A stretch of DNA of 64,000 nucleotides, from NCBI GenBank assembly GCA_029204225.1, contig CM055094.1, positions 32,415,841 through 32,479,840 of the forward strand, written 5' to 3'. This document shows positions 22,566 to 34,900 of this stretch, one piece after another. How positions within the stretch are numbered: position 1 is the first letter of the stretch; the number at the start of each line of letters is the position of its first letter. This stretch comes from Diphasiastrum complanatum (taxonomy: Eukaryota; Streptophyta; Lycopodiopsida; Lycopodiales; Lycopodiaceae). The notes under the pieces were generated by a model, which did no database searches, was not told where the DNA came from, and saw nothing but the letters and a program-made list of their open reading frames with translations. The position numbers were made by a program, and so were the translations under genes.

Positions 22566-25500
22566 CGTTAATTTCATTGTTTGATTTCAATCATTAATTC
22601 CTCTGTTTTAATTTGCTCTTCATTTAAGGTCTCTTAGCATTGTTCTATACTTGTAGTGTTATGTTGTTTGTCAATTGACTTGACACAAACGCAACTACTC
22701 CTTTTTCACCAATGACCTTCAACAATCTTTTTTTATTGATCTTCAACTTCTACTTCACTAGAAAGTAGTTTGGGTGACAAGTTTCATAATGATTGTTTTT
22801 CTTCATGACTTTGCACTCCTAAATCTTCTTTTGACAATGTTGATGAAGAAAAAATCACTTGATTCATCATTTTGTTGCATTCAGTTAGAATTCCTCCGTA
22901 GTTGAACAATAGGAGACTATTTTGATCCTTCAATTTCTTTAAATGCGTTATCATTTGCTTGTGTCATTTTTGTTTTTCGTTGTGTCTTGAACTTGTCTCT
23001 TCAATTCACAACTTACTATGTGTTTCATTAAGGCATATAACAACATACATCAGGGCAAAAATGCCTCCAAATACAATTTGACATAAGATTCAAGGCATGT
23101 GAGATAATGTAGGATGTCCAATACTTCACTCAATCAAATTTTTGGAAGCCCAATTATAGTCAAATGTTAACCATGTCTGCTTCATAAAAGACCATCTCTT
23201 GAAATATGTCACCAAGAATCCGAATACATTTCTCTTTGGAATGATTTTAATCTTTAATCCCAAACGTTCATTGAAATTGCCCACCAACATTTGACAATGC
23301 CTGTAAAAAATTATACAACAAAATTGATCGTCTAGATCATACTTTCTGATTACAACAAAATTACTTATTTATAAAGTTTAGCCATTCCTCTATTCCTATA
23401 AAATGGTTTTGTAAATCAAAAGTTAAAATTTCCAATGCATTATGAACTTGTTTCTCTTTAATCAATGCACAATCCATCACTTATTACAAGGAAGAATGAA
23501 CATGGTGCACGTTCATTTCCATCATGACTCATGGTGTTTGTTGTAGACAATCAATATAGCATAGTACATGAGATTCTTCATCGAAAAATTGATTCATCAT
23601 AAGAATTTGATTCAACTCTTGATTATATGATTCCACAAAGTCCGTATGTTGAATGGAAACCTTTGTTGAATATCAGCATTTTGAAATATTACGAAGCATT
23701 CCATTTTGAAATGTTTTTATCTACTTTCTATATATGTTGGTTGGTTGAATTTCCACTACATCTTGGTAGGACCATTAAAATACTGACCCACCAATACCAC
23801 CCTATCATAGTCATTGGTAAAATACCATCGAACTTATGGAAGACATTGTGTGAGCCATTTGTCTCTGCAGTAGACTAGAAAGATTGATTTAAATCAATAT
23901 GTTGGTAGTAATAACATTTCAACTAACATGAATTTGGCTCCTCGTCACTGCCATAAAAGTCATCATTTGTATTAGGTTATCTACATGATCCTCATAATGT
24001 TCCAAATCGTCTTCATAAGAATCATCTTCTTCATACTAATCTTATTCACCATCATTGTGCTCCTAATATTGATATTCATAGCCATAGTTCAATCGATCCT
24101 CATATTCGAATTGACAATCATATTCATAGTCAGAATTAGAATCCATCTTGTGAATCAAAAGAATAAATTTCAAGTTTATATAGACTTGTGAGTTATGGAT
24201 TCTCCAAATTGAAATTTATTCATGATAGAAATGTTCTTTCCCCTCTTTCCTAGAATTTCGAGTCCTCACTGGAGTAAACTTGTTAAGACAAAATTATAGT
24301 AAAACCATAAAAATTTTAAAAAAATGTCAAAAAAAAATTATAACGAATATTTCTTTGATGCACAATTATGATTGTAAAATATTTCAAGACCGTCAAAACC
24401 ATTAAATGTAATTAAAAAGATATATTGGTGACCTTTTTTTTAGCATATGTGTGCTCATAGAAAATTAAATGTAAAAAAATAATTAAAATGTTGTTAAAAC
24501 TTTTAATTGATCAATTAAGGTGGAGGTGGTCGTTGACCTTCGGGAACATGGAAAGGAGAGGCACATAGGGGGAAAAAGAAGAGGTGGTGTTTATATGGGG
24601 GGGGTAAGAAGGGGTGTGGAAAGGTATGTAGCTAATAGATGGGTATATCGTGCGAGTGTTTTTTTTAATTGATGACGTCGTGCCAACATCAAATGGCGCG
24701 CTGGCCAAAGTTGATTTGAAGCTAAGAACAAGCTCTATCAGCCTATATGATCAAATCAATAACAGGATGTGATTTGGTAGGTCAAATTTGCAACAAGTGT
24801 CTAACAATTTTCAAAATAAAAAAAACAAGCAAAATGTAAGCTAGAAAACAAGATTTGCTTCTATACTAATCCAAATGACCTACCATATGGATCTCATTAA
24901 AACTAAGATAGCTCTAAAAACTATGTAAAGAACCAAAAGAAATCACTCAAAGCACATGTAAACATCTCAAGACAAAGCTACAACAAAATTGTTATTACCT
25001 ATTTTGATAACCTTTGCAAGAATTGCATTAACTTTTGATTCACACTCAAATGGCTTGCAAATTGGTGCAAATGAAAGCCAAAACAGAATTCCATGTTGAA
25101 TGCCATTCAAAAAGGAATTCAAATGAACAACATTTCTGAAAAAACCCTTTACAAAAGTTTTTTTTTTAATGATTGAAATAAAAAAATTTCTTATGGCTGT
25201 ACAGGTTGGCCATCATAATTAACATGAAGAATAGTCTGAAATAGTTAATTCGATTCCACAAGATAAACTGGTACAATATGTTGGTCTATAATACTGCATA
25301 CTTTGCCTGATACAAATTAAGCAAGAACTGAAGTAAATGCAACATTGTATAGACAGAACTTCAATGTTGGACTAAAAAGCCATAACTTCATACACTGAAA
25401 AAAGCTTCAAGATTATAAAAGTGGGAAAGCAATCTAGCATGTAACTCTTTCTGAAAAGTCATATCCACCACTACAAACTTCAAACTAAACCATTTGAACA

Positions 25501-25630
25501 TAAAAACTTGTTAAAAAGGCACTATATATCAAAGGTTTTTGGACATCAAGATGTTCTCACTTGTACAATCTTTGCTTCTGCTGTCTGCTTATGTTGAGAA
25601 TATTTCATCTAGATTGAGCATGCTATTAAA
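22566..25630. other. No gene recognised
   Basis: About 3 kb of AT-rich sequence. Open frames reach at most 83 codons (23627-23878) and lack any family signature. Poly-A/T runs and a purine-rich stretch at 24530-24620 are the only notable compositional features. The region lies just downstream of the NHX stop codon, so its right end probably includes the NHX 3' UTR and terminator. Confidence 0.4.
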
Positions 25631-25933
25631 TTACCTGGGTGATCCTGGGCAATTTTGAGCAAAACCTCGACCTCCAAAAATAGGTCGCATATAACAGTCG
25701 TCAAACTTTCTCCAAAGATCATGAACTGCGGCTGTTGGATCCTGCAGAAGCATACTTAGGCTGCTTCTTCTCAGCAGACTGCTACCGCCAGTTTGGCCTG
25801 AAAGAAGGGATATCTCCAAATCTACAGGTCTCAACTCTTTTGGAGAAGATGGATCAGAGTTACTGCCATGAAGAATTCTTAGATGCTCAGGAAGTAGGCA
25901 TTTTATCAATGGCTTCGACAGGAGACCAAAAAC
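25631..25933 (-). CDS. NHX: NHX terminal exon
   Basis: The acceptor TTGTGTAG is followed by [15 protein letters not shown], the last membrane segment of NHX, then a polar cytosolic or lumenal tail ([20 protein letters not shown]) and [19 protein letters not shown], close to the family's conserved C-terminal block. The frame stops at TAA (25633-25631) after PGSPR. The stop overlaps a donor-like AG|GTAATT, so a further exon adding a few residues, as in NHX tails that extend beyond PGSP, cannot be excluded. Confidence 0.9.
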   Translation of the reverse strand, partial: VFGLLSKPLIKCLLPEHLRILHGSNSDPSSPKELRPVDLEISLLSGQTGGSSLLRRSSLSMLLQDPTAAVHDLWRKFDDCYMRPIFGGRGFAQNCPGSPR

Positions 25934-28900
25934 CTACACAACATATCTGACAAGTTAAATACTAAACAGGTAAATATGGTCATCTAAACACATCTATGTC
26001 AACTTCCCAAACACATCACATCCTTCAAAGTTTTCCAATCAAATCTTTAAACCCAAAGGGGGGATTCTAAAAGAGAAGCTCAACAATTAAATATTACATA
26101 TGCAGTCCCATGGCACATGTTTTAGCAATAGCAACTGTCATCAATCAAGAGTGCATAGCAATATAATTAATACATTATGGCTGAGTTCAGCAGTCCGATT
26201 AGCAAGCATGGCTGACAACAATTTACTCTCTTCTCAACTTGATTATTGTGGGACAATCAATGACATCCTTGAAGTTGGGTTTAGGCAATTCAGCCTTTTC
26301 ATATTTGATGTCAAATGATTCAAGGTTATTTGCAATGGTCCCAATGCAACTGTGAGGAAAGATGAGAGCGGTTAAAACTTATGTTTGAAACTATCAAAGA
26401 GTACTATCAAAGTACCTCAAAAAATACCTTCAAAGTAATTGTACTTTGAAGAAGGCATTATGAGGCTCCCCACTCCTTTGAAAGCAAAAAGAGGCAGCCG
26501 CAGGCCAGCGGCTGCCTGCACCCCCCCTTCCCCAGATCCGTGCCGTCTCGTGCGGCTTTTTTATCTTTGGCAACTGCGAGGAAAGATGAGAGCGGTTAAA
26601 ACTTATTTTTGAAATTATCAAAGAGTACTTTCAAAGTACCTCAAAAAATACCTTCAAAGTAATTGTACTTTGAAGAAGGCATTATGAGGCTCCCGACTCC
26701 TTTGAAAGCAGAAAGAGGCAGCCGCAGGCCAACGGCTGGCTGCCTGCACCCCCCCCCCCTTCCCCAGATCCGTGCCGTCTCGTGCGGCTTTTTTATCTTT
26801 GGCACCAGTTAAGTGCTCCCAACTTATGCTCCCTACATTCCTGAATATGTGCATTGGGTCCAAAAGAGGGTTTATCAACAATTCTCCCCAATACGGAAGT
26901 TCATGAAATATTGATAACCTCTTCAAACCAGGAGGGAGGCGCCCTGGATCTTGATTGGATCTCCAAATTTGAAGCCAATCACTTGCCTTCAAGATTAAGA
27001 AACAAGCACACACGTTTAATCGAGATTATTGTTAGAACAGAGAGAGTAAATGTTAAAAACATGACAATCGGCCCAAGCTCAACTTGAACATCTTTGGCTA
27101 AACAGAAACCAAAAGTTCACCCCCAAGGCCTTTTATTTGTGAGAGGGTTAGACTTTCAAAAGCTACAATAAGCCTGTCCAAATATGGGCTGCTTATTGAA
27201 GCAAAAAATCGCATGTATACCATGTATGGAAGCCACAAAGAGTTGAGTCTGGACGTCATTAATCTCGAGAATCTTCTGAGCCTTGAGATTTCTTACAACA
27301 AAGGTGTCCAGGGATGTGGAAAGAACAACAGATGACCTTATATCACTGGGGTTATATGATTAGAATAGAAAGGGCAGAAGAGAACAGATGATATGATAAA
27401 AGTGGGAGGTGGGGACAGAGCTCCCTCCAAAAAAACTAAGCCTCGGGCACCCTATAAAAGAAAAGTCGACATCTCACACCAACAAACGATTCTTTCTTCT
27501 CATTAAGCTTCACAACATTAAGATGCTCCTCACTCGCGAAAGGGCTAAGAGCACTAGACTCAATTATAGACTCCTTGACTTCGTCATCTAGGCTAACTTC
27601 GACATAGAAGCACTTGAAGGATATTGAGGCATGCTCAGCACTAATTCAATTATTTGTCATCTAAGCTAGCTTTGACATAGCACCACTTGATGCATATCGA
27701 GGTGTGCTCAAAAAGCCTAAGACCCCAAATGCCACTTGCATGAATATTCATACAATGCAAGCAAGAACGAATTGAGAAAACCGTTTAAGCATGCACCTCA
27801 GAAAGTTATAAGCAATTTTTGGCATAGCATCAAGATCAAAAACCATACTTAAAAAATTCTATTGAAACACAAAATAATTGACAATAGACTGCTCCCCTAC
27901 AAAGGAAAGATTGCTATTGATGCTCTCTCACAAATAAGCACTTGAGAAACCAAAAGCAACACCGCAAAAGAGTTGCCCATTAGGGTATTCATAGACTCCC
28001 AAAACCTAGCACTCCTATCAATTGGCTGCCTAAGTTTGTGATTCCTGCAGGTATCAGATGAGCAGACGTAGAACCAAAGTTGGTTTCACCTGACCCTAGA
28101 TCAAATCAATAAACATGTAGGAAGAATTATGAAATAGAAATTAGTTATTCACCAAGGAGACAATTGTGGGCTTAATTTCCAACATATATGCTCATAGATA
28201 AACCCTCCCGACTCAATAGCGCCAACTCGGAAAGCATCCAAACCCCTGAGACATACCAACAAACACGAAACCAAGATGTTGATAATAGGCATGTGCCTAA
28301 TATCAATCCACCCATCTGATAGAATAGAGCAACCGTATGTGGCCCAAGCATGTCATATGGGGTTGAGCTCTCTCATGATGCATGCATGCTCTTCTCGTGT
28401 CAGCCAAGGCAAATGCAAGCTAGCCACACCACTGTAAAAAAAGTGTGTAAGTCTAGTGGCTATGTTACAGCTTTTACTCCCTGTCCCGGTTGTTTACTGT
28501 TTTTACTTATAGATGTACTTCTTGTGAATACAGAAATGGCTAAGTCATCGCCGGCCTATGGTGACCCTTGTAACAGAAATGTAAATAAGCTGTTAATTAT
28601 GTTTCTGAGCCTCAAAGTCGCATGTTGCTTGGGTATAGGGTACTGGGTCATTAATTCGGAGTGGCTGGACTGACCTCCTAAAAAGTAGGAGTTGACTAGT
28701 CAACGTGACACATGTCATATGCTCACTGGGACACTTGGTCCAGTGAATGGGTGACACATGTCAGGGTTGACCGGTCAAACATGACACGTGTCACATGCCC
28801 ACTGGGACATTTGGTCCAAGAGATGGGTGACACATGTCAACCTACTCACTTGCCTATGTGTCAGGGTACTGCCAAGTGGCAAGTGTCAACTGTGCATGGA

Positions 28901-31900
28901 GTTGGCCATGTGTCGAGATTTAGGAAGGGCAGGGTTAAGGGGTGCTTGAGGATTTTGGATAAGGGAGCCTAGAGAGAGGCATTAGCCAGCTCCATCTTGT
29001 GTTAGAGGTAATTTGATGCTTGTATGTGCAGGAAATTAGCAAGGTTTGAAGAGAAAATCAGAGAGGGAGTCTGACAGGCTACCTCATGGTGTGTTCGCTG
29101 CCGCCCTCATGCAGGCACTGTGCTCTATTGATATCTGCCCGTCCTCCTGTGTAGGTACATGTAGTCATTGCCTAAACTCTAGGGCATGAGTCTGCTCCAC
29201 CCTGTGGTCTCTCCCCAACACCTCCCATGGCCACCATAGGAACTACTGCCTTTGCTAAACTTGGGCCACTACCCTCAATAGGCCCCTCCCCCAACTGACT
29301 CCCCTGACGGAAACTACTGGTGTGATGGGCTTGCCTCTGCCGATGAAGTCCATGGCGGCTCTGCTACTGATGGACAAGGTCGTGAGCTCTGCTACTATTG
29401 CTATTGTTGATGGAGTCCATGATGGGCTTGTTGCTAATAACTAGGTCATGATGGCCTGCCAGAAGGTGCATTGTTGCTGCCAGCCCCTGATCCTATGCCA
29501 ATAGAACCTAGTTGCCCACCAAATTGTACCCTACACCCAATCGTTGTTGCTCCTCCACATGTAATCAATAGGCACTCTCACTCAAGTGTAGGAACTGCCA
29601 CACATGGGGCAATGCCCATTGCCCATTGTCCGCCCATCTAGCCTAGTCAAACCAAGCAAGTGTAATTTGATCCTTGTCGTCGTGCCACAAAAGGTGGCAC
29701 CAAAAAACAAGCAACGCCATCTTCGTGCACCTGAACATCCACCTCCGCCCCATGCCTTTTTCCCGACACAGGCATAGCTATAGAAACCCTCAAGACGCTA
29801 TAAAAAAGGTCAAAAGCTCAATGGAAAGTGAATAAGTGGGAAAAAAAAAAGGAGCTGAAACAACTCTAAAGCCACCTAAGACCTAAGCCATAATGCCAAT
29901 GGATGCCTAAGACTTACCCTAAATCACTAAACACTAAATAGCAGCTTGGGAACATGCAATCACTCTCTCTCTCTAGCAACTCTACAACCAATCCTAGAAA
30001 CAACAATCACTCAAATAAATGCACTATAGCCTACAAACAAAGCAAAGAAAAAAAGCTTCAAGAAGTTGTGCATGCAAATCTCCACATAGTCACTGTTGTC
30101 CTCTTCTACGTGCTAAAATCACTTCCATGCATCATGGCCTTCACATAGAGTGCTTACACAAGCTACTTGGCCTCCTATTCCTCTCTCTACAAGCTCCTCA
30201 TCTCTCCTTTTAGTGAACTGGAAATGGGGCTTCGCGGGCTAAATAAAAAAAATTAGACTTTTTTTTAAAATAGCGTTTCAAGGTTCCGAAACAAACGTTC
30301 CAAAAAGTAGGGTCCCGAACACCATTATGGTGCACCATAGGACCATAACACTCATCTCCACTCTTAATAGTATGTATTGAATTTCCCCTTTGAACCACGG
30401 TTTTCTCGTTGGAACAATCCCGTACTACACCCTCCTACACTCACCTACAAATCCACTCAAAATCCAAAACAATTCAGGTTTGTAGATATGCTAGTGGGAA
30501 AAAGAAATGGGCCACAAACATCTAGGGTTTAAGCCTATGCCTAGGGTTTAGATTATCTTTCACCTGAGTAAATCTTTCTCCAACAACTTAAGTGACGCAA
30601 TATAGCTATCAAAGAGCCTCTTATGGCTAGTGTGGCTATTGCTTGTCAAACGTTTTCCACCAATTACCAAATAGTTTTGCGAGACCTAGGTTTTGATGCC
30701 AATTGAAATAGATCTCACTTCCTTTGGTGCCCAATCTATAGTATCAGATGGGCATTTGTGATCTCTAGATTGATGAGCTCAGATGTAGAACAAGGCTGGC
30801 ATCGAGAGAATGCACCCAACTTGAAGTTTGACCAAGGATTCCCCAACTTTGAAGTCATGTATGATTGGGATTTCCTTATCATACTTTAAGGCAACAACAC
30901 TCTCACCTCTCGACTCGCAATGGAGGTTACAAGAACTCGTAGGCTTGCACAAATTCACCTCATCTTGATACCATGTTGGGACATTAACTATAACCAGCAT
31001 GTGCACTTCATACGACGTATGTATTTCAGCAGACACGTAAATTAGCACTCACACAAATCATACAACAACTCAACACAGTAATATAACATCAAAACAAAAT
31101 GAAATTATGTATAGCAATTGATCCTCACAATACAAAGGTTACATACTTGGAGTGGTACAGACTTGTCTCACCGATCTCCAATTCAACTCTCTTATGACAC
31201 ATGAGGGTGTAGGCAACTGACTTATCACTAATTCAGGTAGGTAGGTCTGCATCTACCTACTATTATACTCACATTGTCCATCATTGATCACTTTGACTTA
31301 TAGCACAATAAAGTACATAATACTTTGAGTACAATGTATAGTCACCGGAATGGGTGTACAGAACAAAACCAAATGGCCATTGAAACAACTTTAATACCTA
31401 ATTATTCAAAGAGAAACTTATCAAAAATGACATGCTACTCCGTAATGCTAAACAATTGGCAATTGGCTACAGAAAGTAGAGAGAATATGCCAATTTAGTT
31501 TAGAACTGATTTTCATAATTAGACAACTTGAGTTGGAAACAAGTCCCAAACGCTTTGCAAAAATGGGAGGCATCAAAACAATATCCTTTGCAAATGATAG
31601 ATACTCTACTCTCCTATACTCCATGCACTTTTTGAAGTTTGCAACAGCAATTCTAGTAGTGAGGACTTGTAGGAAAAACAGAAATAAATCATCGTAACAA
31701 CTGGGATGATGGCATGTCAGCCTCAACAAGAAATCCCTAAAATCATCACTTGTTATAGAACATTATAATAATCGTTTTAGGAGAAAAAAAAACTTATCAC
31801 TTACCACTGTAGTAAAGACAACTACGGTGACGGTGCTGCAGATCATTGTTGCATAGTCTGGATTCCTAGTATCACCAAATGAAGTAAACTACAGCAGAGA

Positions 31901-34900
31901 GATATTTTTATTTCAGTGGTTGCAAGTTTCCCATTGATATGAGATTTCAGTTACTTATAACATCACAAACTGCTTCAAAGTACAAAATTTACATAATATC
32001 TTTCTTGTAAGTACAAAAAGATATGTACCTGCTGAAATGCAAGTGCTATTGAAACAGCTCCACGCATTAAACCAGCCCACCATATAATGATCTATAGGAC
32101 AAAACAAGAAGAATATGAAACTGTACTAGCTCAAAGCATGTAGAGACCCTAAAAAAAAGGTCGAAAAATCAAACTCTTAGCATTGTTATGAACGCACAAC
32201 ACATTTAAGGCTTATTTAACTTCATAAACACAATCCATTCGACTTTGTACAGCCAGGGCTTATTTTTCTTATTCACATGGAAGAGATTATTTTTATTCAC
32301 AGGAGCCTCCAGTAGAAGGGTGCAAAGAGGAGTCAATGGGTTTGGCAAACTCATATGGCTTGAGTTCTTTGTAGAAGACTCATTGTTCTTCCTTTAAGAA
32401 GATTAGCTATCCACTATATTTGATTTTCTCTATATATTCTTAGTTGGAGGATGCTAATTGCTTCACTTTTCATAGTCCATTGTTCTTATGTCACAAGTGA
32501 TGTCAGATTTGTAATTTTGTTCATAACCTAAAATTAAAGCACTTTCTTAGGCACATGGGTTTATCATTTTTCAGCAACTGATCCCCTTTCCATCAGCGAT
32601 CAACAGCTAGGAAGGATATCTACCTGAGACTACCTTTCCACCATATTTAGTTCAGCACCTTCCTTGGCCAGATTTTTTGCAGACTTGCAAAAAAAATTTC
32701 AGCGCATACACTTCAAATCTAATTAGCTCTTATTTTCAGCCCAGCAATTTATTTTACACCAGATACATTTTGTAGCACCTTAAATCACCTACCATCTTGA
32801 GTGTTAGCCGAATTTTTGTCACCAAAAATCGGGCTAAAATGGACAAGAAATCAGTTATAGAATTATTGGGTGAAATCTGTATGTCAGAGAATTCTACAAA
32901 GTTTGATGCAGAATATTGGGACAGAAGGGGTCCCAGCCCGCCCTTAAATTGGCTAGAAGAGATATCAGATAGTAGGCAATAGGCTTTTGTAACGGTCTCA
33001 AGAACCGTCAAAAAAAATTAGGTATATGCCAATTTCTGAACACCGAGCAGAAAATGCTGGTCTATCTAGAATTAGGTCCCATCCCGCCTGAATGTGGCTA
33101 GCGGAAAGTTTTACGGCCTTAGAATTGGCTCGGAAGTAAAAATGCCGGCAATACCGAGCACAATTTTGATGTACTCAAAAATATTTTGACTAATAGAAAA
33201 ACCTTTTTGTTTTCAAAGATGCTCAGTTTCTTTGAATGCCCCAGAGCCCTGCGCCCTTTGAACTCCAATCCCCTGCAAGAGGATTCGAACAAATCCATGA
33301 TACTACTGTTGGTGTTGAAGATTCAAGCTAGCCACTTCAAGCTGAAGACAGCCCAGCCACACTTTGGGTCGACCAAGCTGTGAAATCACCGAAGCAGTTC
33401 GACGCCACAGTGCCTGAGGGCTTTGAAGAGGAAGATGTTTTTGAAGAAGCAGTATCGGCACCTGTTTCACGCCAACCAAGGACAGTACCATCAAGTCCTC
33501 CTGCTGCTGCCGCCTCCATGATAGTAGATTCTAGTGATGCTCTCGGTTTGGCCTCAAGCCTTGCGCAAGTGATCCAGTCTATGCTTGACAAGAAAAAAGA
33601 AATGGAGCAGAGACTTTCCGACATGGGATCCAAAAATACTCTCATCATCCAGAAACTTGTTCAGCTGGATAGAGAATTGAAGATCGCCAAGCAGCATGAA
33701 GACAAATCGGAAGCTGAAAAGAAGATGGCACAGCAACAGGCCGATCGCCTCGAAGGATACGTCAGCTCCCTGCAGAATGCCCTGACAACCACACAAGATC
33801 AGGTGGACAAGGCTGTGCAAGATGCAAAGCAATAGGTGCAACTTGTACAAGGTCAATTGCAGATGGCGGAGCAGGATCGCACACGTCTCCAAGGTGAATT
33901 GGATGCGACCACCCTTGAGCGTGATGTGTATCAGACGCAAATACCAGATCATCCGGTAACTTCGACGGAGATCGCGAATTTGTTCAAGAAAGTGGAAACT
34001 TACAAAGTGGCCCTTCAGGGATTCCAAGGCCGCTTTGACAGGTTCAAAGGAGCAGCTTCAACTGAGTTGGCAAAGGCTAAAGAAACCATCAGCGCCTATG
34101 AAAAAGCAGTCGCTCAGGTGTTGGAAGCCAGACCACAAATCCCAGTACCCGTCATGCCGCAATTCTCCCCTTCGCACCAATCTGCAATACCAATGGATAC
34201 AGGGCTGGATTCGGGCATGGACCAGGGGGGAGCTCCAGAAATAGAAGAACAACCACCAGTTGTACAGGCAATGCCAGAGGGTCCATCCTCATCAAGGACC
34301 ACACCGTTATTCAGAAGGCCCATTAGCGTCGAAGACCAGATCCAGGGTTTCTTATCGCAACATCCTCATGAGTCCTCGCGTGGTGGTTGGGTCCTTAAGT
34401 TCAAGACCTCGGAGATAGAGGCCGGCAAAGAAGTCGACAAAATACCTGCATTGGGAGAGCAGCCGACATGGAGAGTTACCATTTTTGAGAAAACTCCGGA
34501 ATCAATTAGGAGTTATGTGGCCAGCCCTGTGCCAATGCCGAGAAGGAATAAATGGAAGGATTTGGGATTGGCTATGGACAAAATCACAATCCATACGCCC
34601 AATTGGCCAATCATCCATCAGCCATACACCTGGACGATATCAGTGGGGATTTCCACCGGGCCTTACAAGCATACCAACGGGAGTATATCCACTCTCCCGA
34701 TCCGACAGTGCGACAATCGGCAATGTTTGCAAATGATTTAACTCTGTTGGCATCAGTGGCAACCAGATGGGATGATTGCCTTCCTCCTCTGGCATTCGAT
34801 CCAAATAAGCCCATGGCCTCAAAATATCAAAGATCAGCTGCCGGTTGCTCGTTTAAATTTTCATGCAGCAATGATGAGAGGCTCCTGGGAATCTCGCTTC

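Noticed and set aside
29200-29800. GC-richer stretch as a possible host exon
   Set aside because: No frame is long, no splice pattern fits, and no domain is visible.
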